Part shown: piece by piece, positions 5,533 through 9,262 of the stretch
How the letters are laid out: each line of letters opens with the position of its first letter
Position numbering within the stretch: position 1 is the stretch's first letter
The notes under the pieces: generated by a model
The model's database searches: none
What the model was told of the DNA's origin: nothing
The model's input: only the letters and a program-made list of their open reading frames with translations
Translations under genes and position numbers: made by a program
DNA from: an uncultured Chloroflexota bacterium
Lineage (GTDB): Bacteria; Chloroflexota; Anaerolineae; Anaerolineales; Anaerolineaceae
Direction: 5' to 3'
Length of the DNA stretch: 9,262 bases
Assembly: GCA_902795255.1 (NCBI GenBank)
Contig: CADBKS010000117.1
Coordinates: 1-9,262 of the forward strand

Positions 5533-6906
5533 ATGAGCGAAAAAAGTCCGACCGGCGCATTTGGTAAACTCTGGCTGTTTATCCGGATGGTCCTTGCTGT
5601 GGCGGTCATCGTGGCGGTTTTTGCAATCGGTATCCGGTTCCTTCAGAATTATGAAGGCAATCAGGTCGTCCTGACCATTATCGCCATTGTCTGGGGTGTC
5701 GGTTCCGTTGCCCTGTTTTTCTTCCTGGCGAACTGGATCGTCGAACGGTTTTCCAGGACCTGGTGTTCCAGGATCCAGCCGTATATTTTTGTCGGCCCTG
5801 CGGTCCTGATCCTGCTGTGGGCACTGGCGATCCCGACAGTTCGTACTTTCATCCTTTCCCTGAAAGATGCGATGGGTCAGAAATGGATCGGCCTGGAATC
5901 ATTTAAAGCTGTTGCGACAACAGAACATATGGAGCCGGTCTATCAGCGCATCACGCTGGCGATCTTCATCCTGCTGCTGGCTGTGGCTGTCGGACTTCTG
6001 ATCTCCCTGATCAGCAAGCTCTTCTCTTCCAAGAAAGAGATCACCGGTGGGATGTCCAAGAAATCCGGCTGGACCGTTCTGATCCTCGGCATCGTCGTGA
6101 TCTGGATCGCGCTCGACCCGGTCGTTTCCGCGTTCAAAGCCGCGATCGCGGGTACGGATGCGAACGAACTGCCGTTCCTCGAAAACTACAAATATGCGCT
6201 GACCGATAAGGCCATGCTGATCGTTTTCCGCAACAACCTGCTGTGGCTGGTCCTCGGTACCTCCCTGTGTCTTGTTTTCGGTCTGATCATCGCTGTCCTT
6301 GCGGACCGCACCGGCAGAGCTGAAAAATATTACAAGATCATCATTTTCCTGCCGATGGCGATCTCTTTCGTCGGTGCCGGCGTGATCTGGAAGTTCATCT
6401 ATAACTATCGCGGACAGGGCAATGAGACCGGCCTGCTGAATGCCATCGTTGTGGCGCTCGGCGGGACGCCGAAAGCCTGGCTGCAGATGCCGTTCTGGAA
6501 CAATATTTTCCTCATCGTCATCATGATCTGGCTGCAGACCGGTTACTGCATGGTCATCCTTTCCTCCGCCATCAAAGGCATCTCTTCCGAACTGCTGGAA
6601 GCGGCCCGTATCGACGGTGCGAATGAGATCCAGATCTTCTTCCGCATTATCATCCCGGTCATTTCCGATACCATCATTTCGGTCACCACAACGGTGCTGA
6701 TCTTCTCCCTGAAGACCTTCGACGTGGTCAACACCATGACCGGCGGTAACTACGGTACCAACGTGATCGCGAATGAATTCTTCATGCAGCGCTTTGTCCA
6801 GTATAATACCGGCCGCGCTTCCGCGATCGCGATCATCCTCCTTGTTCTGGTTATCCCTGTGATGATCATGAACCTGAAACAGTTCAATGAAAGGAAGGCT
6901 TTCTAA
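5533..6906 (+). CDS. ABC sugar transporter permease 1 (MalF/AglF-like) with extended N-terminal half
   Basis: A 457-residue integral membrane protein forming half of the import channel. The conserved part is the C-terminal half: NNLLWLVLGTSLCLVFGLII (234-253), then the EAA cytoplasmic loop at about 353-375 (ELLEAARIDGANEIQIFF, then RIIIP), which contacts the ATPase. Hydrophobic segments lie near 13-36, 44-69, 83-104, 140-160, 179-200, 234-256, 266-286, 324-345, 377-399 and 428-448. This is longer than a simple MalG-type permease of about 280-300 residues and longer than AglF as I remember it. The extra length is in the N-terminal 210 residues: two added helices before QPYIFVGPA (82-90) and a further pair at 140-200. 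A segment from L121 looks like an earlier copy of the one from L216. The stop TAA shares its last A with the ATG of the second permease gene, so the two are translationally coupled. Confidence 0.95.
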   Translation: MSEKSPTGAFGKLWLFIRMVLAVAVIVAVFAIGIRFLQNYEGNQVVLTIIAIVWGVGSVALFFFLANWIVERFSRTWCSRIQPYIFVGPAVLILLWALAIPTVRTFILSLKDAMGQKWIGLESFKAVATTEHMEPVYQRITLAIFILLLAVAVGLLISLISKLFSSKKEITGGMSKKSGWTVLILGIVVIWIALDPVVSAFKAAIAGTDANELPFLENYKYALTDKAMLIVFRNNLLWLVLGTSLCLVFGLIIAVLADRTGRAEKYYKIIIFLPMAISFVGAGVIWKFIYNYRGQGNETGLLNAIVVALGGTPKAWLQMPFWNNIFLIVIMIWLQTGYCMVILSSAIKGISSELLEAARIDGANEIQIFFRIIIPVISDTIISVTTTVLIFSLKTFDVVNTMTGGNYGTNVIANEFFMQRFVQYNTGRASAIAIILLVLVIPVMIMNLKQFNERKAF

Positions 6907-8033
6907 TGGCAGCCAAAAACAACAGCTTATCCGATCAGAAGAAGTCCTCTTCCTTCATTACACATCTTGTTCTGATCATTATCTGTCTGATCTGGTTTAT
7001 CCCGGTCTTCGGTGTGTTCGTTACATCATTCCGAAACTCCACCAACGTGTTCAACAGCGGGTGGTGGGCTGTGTTCCCGCATCGTGAATGGATGCAGACA
7101 CAGGAAGTCAAGGTCGATGATGATACGGATATCAACTCCGTCATGACCATCACCCTGCCGAACGGCATGTCCGTGACCGGCGATTACGCCGCGCTGAAAG
7201 AGGGTGTGACTCTCCGTGACGGTTCCAAAGTCCAGTGGTACGGCGCAAAACGCACCCGGACCCTCAAAGTCTATGAAAAGAAGTGGATCGGTTTCGAATC
7301 CAATCTGACCCTTGAAAACTACAGAAATGTTCTGACCGGTAAGAAAATTCAGTATACCGGTGAAAACGGTGAGACCCTGACCCGCAACGGTTCGGACCTC
7401 GGTTCTTCCTTCCTGAACTCCATCACCGTTACGGTCCCTGCGACGATCATCCCGATCCTGATCGCGGCATTTGCGGCTTACGGCTTTGCCTGGCTGAATT
7501 TCCCCGGACGGAAGCTGTTCTTCTCCATGGTTGTGGCGATGATGGTCGTCCCGCTGCAGATCGCGATCGTCCCTGTGCTGAGCGACCTCTCCAAGGTTGG
7601 GCTCTCCGGTCAGTTCCTCGGGATCTGGCTTGCCCATACCGGCTTCGGTCTGCCGCTGGCGATCTACCTGCTGTTCAACTACATCAGCACGATCCCGCGG
7701 GAGATCCTCGAATCCGCTTTCATTGACGGCGCTTCGAACTTTACGATCTTCACCCGTCTGATCCTGCCGCTGTCCGTCCCGTCCATCGCCTCTTTCGGCA
7801 TCTTCCAGTTCCTGTGGGTCTGGAACGATTACCTCGTCTCCCTGGTCATCCTGGGCGGCGGTCAGAAGATGGTCATCACCCAGGCGCTGGCGAATATCGT
7901 CGGTACCCGCGGTCAGGACTGGCACCTGCTCACAGCCGGCGCGTTCGTATCCATGATCGTCCCGCTGGTCGTCTTCCTGTCCCTGCAGCGCTACTTCGTG
8001 CGCGGTATGATGGCAGGTTCTGTCAAGGGTTGA
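6906..8033 (+). CDS. ABC sugar transporter permease 2 (MalG/AglG-like)
   Basis: A 375-residue partner of the first permease. TM1 covers about residues 17-41, followed by a large polar region of about 130 residues (42-171), then TM segments near 174-196, 205-225, 236-258, 292-314 and 343-361. The EAA loop is at about 266-289 (EILESAFIDGASNFTIFTR, then LILP), and the C-terminus ends FVRGMMAGSVKG, the usual MalG-type end. Within the outer region, residues 62-128 look beta-rich (alternating V, T, K, E with GMSVTGD and DGSKVQW) and lie between SGWWAVF (51-57) and FESNLTLENY (130-139), which are the normal neighbours in this family. As I recall, AglG proteins are of similar length, which supports the alpha-glucoside assignment. 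The start overlaps the previous stop (TAATG), with AGGAAGG seven bases upstream. A terminator-like hairpin follows 31 bases after the stop. Confidence 0.95.
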   Translation: MAAKNNSLSDQKKSSSFITHLVLIIICLIWFIPVFGVFVTSFRNSTNVFNSGWWAVFPHREWMQTQEVKVDDDTDINSVMTITLPNGMSVTGDYAALKEGVTLRDGSKVQWYGAKRTRTLKVYEKKWIGFESNLTLENYRNVLTGKKIQYTGENGETLTRNGSDLGSSFLNSITVTVPATIIPILIAAFAAYGFAWLNFPGRKLFFSMVVAMMVVPLQIAIVPVLSDLSKVGLSGQFLGIWLAHTGFGLPLAIYLLFNYISTIPREILESAFIDGASNFTIFTRLILPLSVPSIASFGIFQFLWVWNDYLVSLVILGGGQKMVITQALANIVGTRGQDWHLLTAGAFVSMIVPLVVFLSLQRYFVRGMMAGSVKG

Positions 8034-8064
8034 TCCTGAACTTCAGGTATTGATCAAATAGAAT

Positions 8065-8102
8065 AAAGTGTTGAATACGGTGAAAACCGCATTCAGCACT
8101 TT
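8065..8102 (+). terminator. 17-pair stem-loop between permease 2 and treS
   Basis: Arms 8065-8081 and 8086-8102 pair at 15 Watson-Crick positions plus one G-T, with one A-C mismatch, around a GAAA loop. The right arm ends in TTT and continues GTTTGTC, an imperfect T-run. It therefore looks like an intrinsic but probably leaky terminator. Only 20 bases separate it from the treS start codon and I see no promoter there, so treS probably depends on read-through or mRNA processing. Confidence 0.7.
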
Positions 8103-8122
8103 GTTTGTCAGTAAAGGCAATT

Positions 8123-9262
8123 ATGGACACTTCGCTCTGGTATAAAAACGCATACTTTTACCAGATCTATCCCCGTTCATTTATGGACGCGAACGGGGAT
8201 GGATACGGTGACTTTTTGGGAATCATCCAAAAGCTCGATTACCTGAAAGATCTCGGGATCGACTGCATCTGGATCCAGCCGATCTACCCGTCCCCGATGG
8301 TCGATGACGGATATGACATCAGTGATTTCACGGATGTTGACCCGCGATTCGGCACGCTCGATGAGTTCCGGCAGCTGATCGATGCCGTCCATGATCACGG
8401 GATGAAGATCATCATGGATCTGGTCATGAATCACTGCTCGGATCAGCACCCGTGGTTTCAGGAGGCGCGGAAGAGCCGGGATTCAAAGTACCGGGATTAT
8501 TTCGTCTGGTCGGATACCGATCAGAAATATCTGGAAACACGCATTATCTTTACCGATACCCAGAAGTCAAACTGGACCTGGGATGAAGAAGCAGGACAAT
8601 ATTTCTGGCACCGTTTTTATCCGCAGCAGCCGGATCTGAATTACGATAATCCGGAAGTCCGTGAGGCGATGCTGAATGTCATGCGTTACTGGATGCGCAT
8701 GGGCATTGACGGTTTCCGTGCGGACGCGGTCCCATATCTTTATGAGCGGGACGGGATGGAAAATGAAAACCTGCCGGAAACCCATGCCTTCCTGAAGGAA
8801 TGCCGCAAACTCATGGATGAGGAGTTCCCCGGCGCGATCCTGCTGTGCGAGGCAAATATGTGGCCGAAGGAAGTCCGTCCTTATTTTGCGGATGGGGATG
8901 AATTCCAGCTGGGGTTCCACTTCCCGCTGATGCCCCGTATCTTCATGTCGCTGGGCCGCCAGAATGCGGCTTCCCTTGTGAAGATCCTGAAGGATACGCC
9001 CGAGATCCCGGAAAACTGCCAGTGGTGCACTTTCCTGCGGAACCATGATGAGCTGACGCTGGAAATGGTGACGGAGGAAGACCGGCAGTGGATGTGGAAC
9101 TTTTACGCGCCGGATCGGGAAATGCGCAAGAACCTCGGGATCCGCCGGCGCCTCTGGCCGCTGCTGGACAATGATCCGAAAAAGGTCGCGCTGGCTTATT
9201 CGCTGATGCTGACGATCCCCGGATCTCCGGTTTTCTATTACGGCGACGAGATCGGCATGGGG
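8123..9262 (+). CDS. treS: Trehalose synthase (maltose alpha-D-glucosyltransferase), GH13_16; C-terminus beyond right edge
   Basis: The first 380 residues of a cytoplasmic GH13 enzyme that interconverts trehalose and maltose. The (beta/alpha)8 barrel motifs are in order: DLVMNH (D99, N103, H104), GFRADAV with nucleophile D201, CEAN with acid/base E243, and NHDE with D309 as the third carboxylate. Between and after these, NLPETHAF, FHFPLMPRIFM, RNHDELTLEMVT, LGIRRRLWPLL and FYYGDEIGMG are the TreS signature stretches and separate it from oligo-1,6-glucosidases. The N-terminus is less typical: YQIYPRSF (13-20) is the wording of oligo-1,6-glucosidases, where TreS usually has something like YELHVRAF. 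AAAGG lies five bases before ATG at 8123. Located after alpha-glucoside permeases, it would use the imported disaccharide. It is open at the right edge; whether a maltokinase domain follows cannot be seen. Confidence 0.94.
   Translation, partial: MDTSLWYKNAYFYQIYPRSFMDANGDGYGDFLGIIQKLDYLKDLGIDCIWIQPIYPSPMVDDGYDISDFTDVDPRFGTLDEFRQLIDAVHDHGMKIIMDLVMNHCSDQHPWFQEARKSRDSKYRDYFVWSDTDQKYLETRIIFTDTQKSNWTWDEEAGQYFWHRFYPQQPDLNYDNPEVREAMLNVMRYWMRMGIDGFRADAVPYLYERDGMENENLPETHAFLKECRKLMDEEFPGAILLCEANMWPKEVRPYFADGDEFQLGFHFPLMPRIFMSLGRQNAASLVKILKDTPEIPENCQWCTFLRNHDELTLEMVTEEDRQWMWNFYAPDREMRKNLGIRRRLWPLLDNDPKKVALAYSLMLTIPGSPVFYYGDEIGMG

Noticed and set aside
4151..5560. A 469-codon open frame on the minus strand across the binding-protein gene
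   Set aside because: It is an open antisense frame made by the strong codon bias of the sense gene. Its product has no family features and it runs through the hairpin-filled gap.
7026..7925. A 299-codon minus-strand frame over permease 2
   Set aside because: It is antisense to a certain permease gene and is dominated by D, R, Q and G with no recognisable motif.
8031..8055. Palindrome CCTGAACTTCAGG (8035-8047) flanked by TGATC and GATCA after the permease 2 stop
   Set aside because: It is short, lacks a partner site near the operon promoter and has no matching promoter boxes. I could not assign it a role.

Overview
The window is bacterial, with a G+C content a little above one half by eye, dense coding, and no RNA genes, insertion sequences or CRISPR arrays that I can see. 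The taxon cannot be fixed from sequence alone. The solute-binding protein has an SPase I-type signal with no lipobox, which is unusual for Bacillota. Together with the style of the long sugar permeases this makes an anaerobic Chloroflexota (Anaerolineae-like) host a reasonable guess, but only a guess.

The left third (1-2837) is a minus-strand cluster read right to left: a PadR-family regulator (2837-2313), a CYTH-domain phosphohydrolase/cyclase-like protein (2256-1669) and a large polytopic membrane protein with a possible GT-C-like layout (1672 to beyond the left edge). The last two overlap by four bases (ATGA), so they are probably translationally coupled. None of the three has an obvious metabolic link to the right-hand operon.

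The 200-base region 2838-3037 is a divergent promoter region. It holds a -10 box almost touching the PadR start codon, an inverted repeat that could be the PadR operator, a 9-base tandem repeat, a near-consensus sigma-70 promoter firing rightward (TTGACA, 17-base spacer, TAAAAT), and just downstream two tandem 14-base pseudopalindromes that look like LacI-family operators.

The right two thirds (3038-9262) form a plus-strand carbohydrate operon: a LacI-family repressor, an extracellular alpha-glucoside-type solute-binding protein, two ABC permeases (AglF/AglG-like, overlapping by one base), and the first 380 residues of a trehalose synthase (TreS, GH13_16), cut by the right edge. The likely logic is that a disaccharide such as trehalose or maltose is captured, imported by the two permeases with an ATPase encoded elsewhere, and isomerised by TreS, with the LacI protein sensing the sugar and repressing the operon through the tandem operators. 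Strong stem-loops lie after the binding-protein gene (two) and after the second permease gene (one). They probably split the operon into parts expressed at different levels.

I found no clearly new biological system. The points most worth a second look are the tandem LacI-type sites with an AA centre, paired with a repressor whose hinge lacks the usual leucine position; the PadR/CYTH/membrane-protein trio; the internal repeat in the first permease; and the stem-loop partitioning of the operon.
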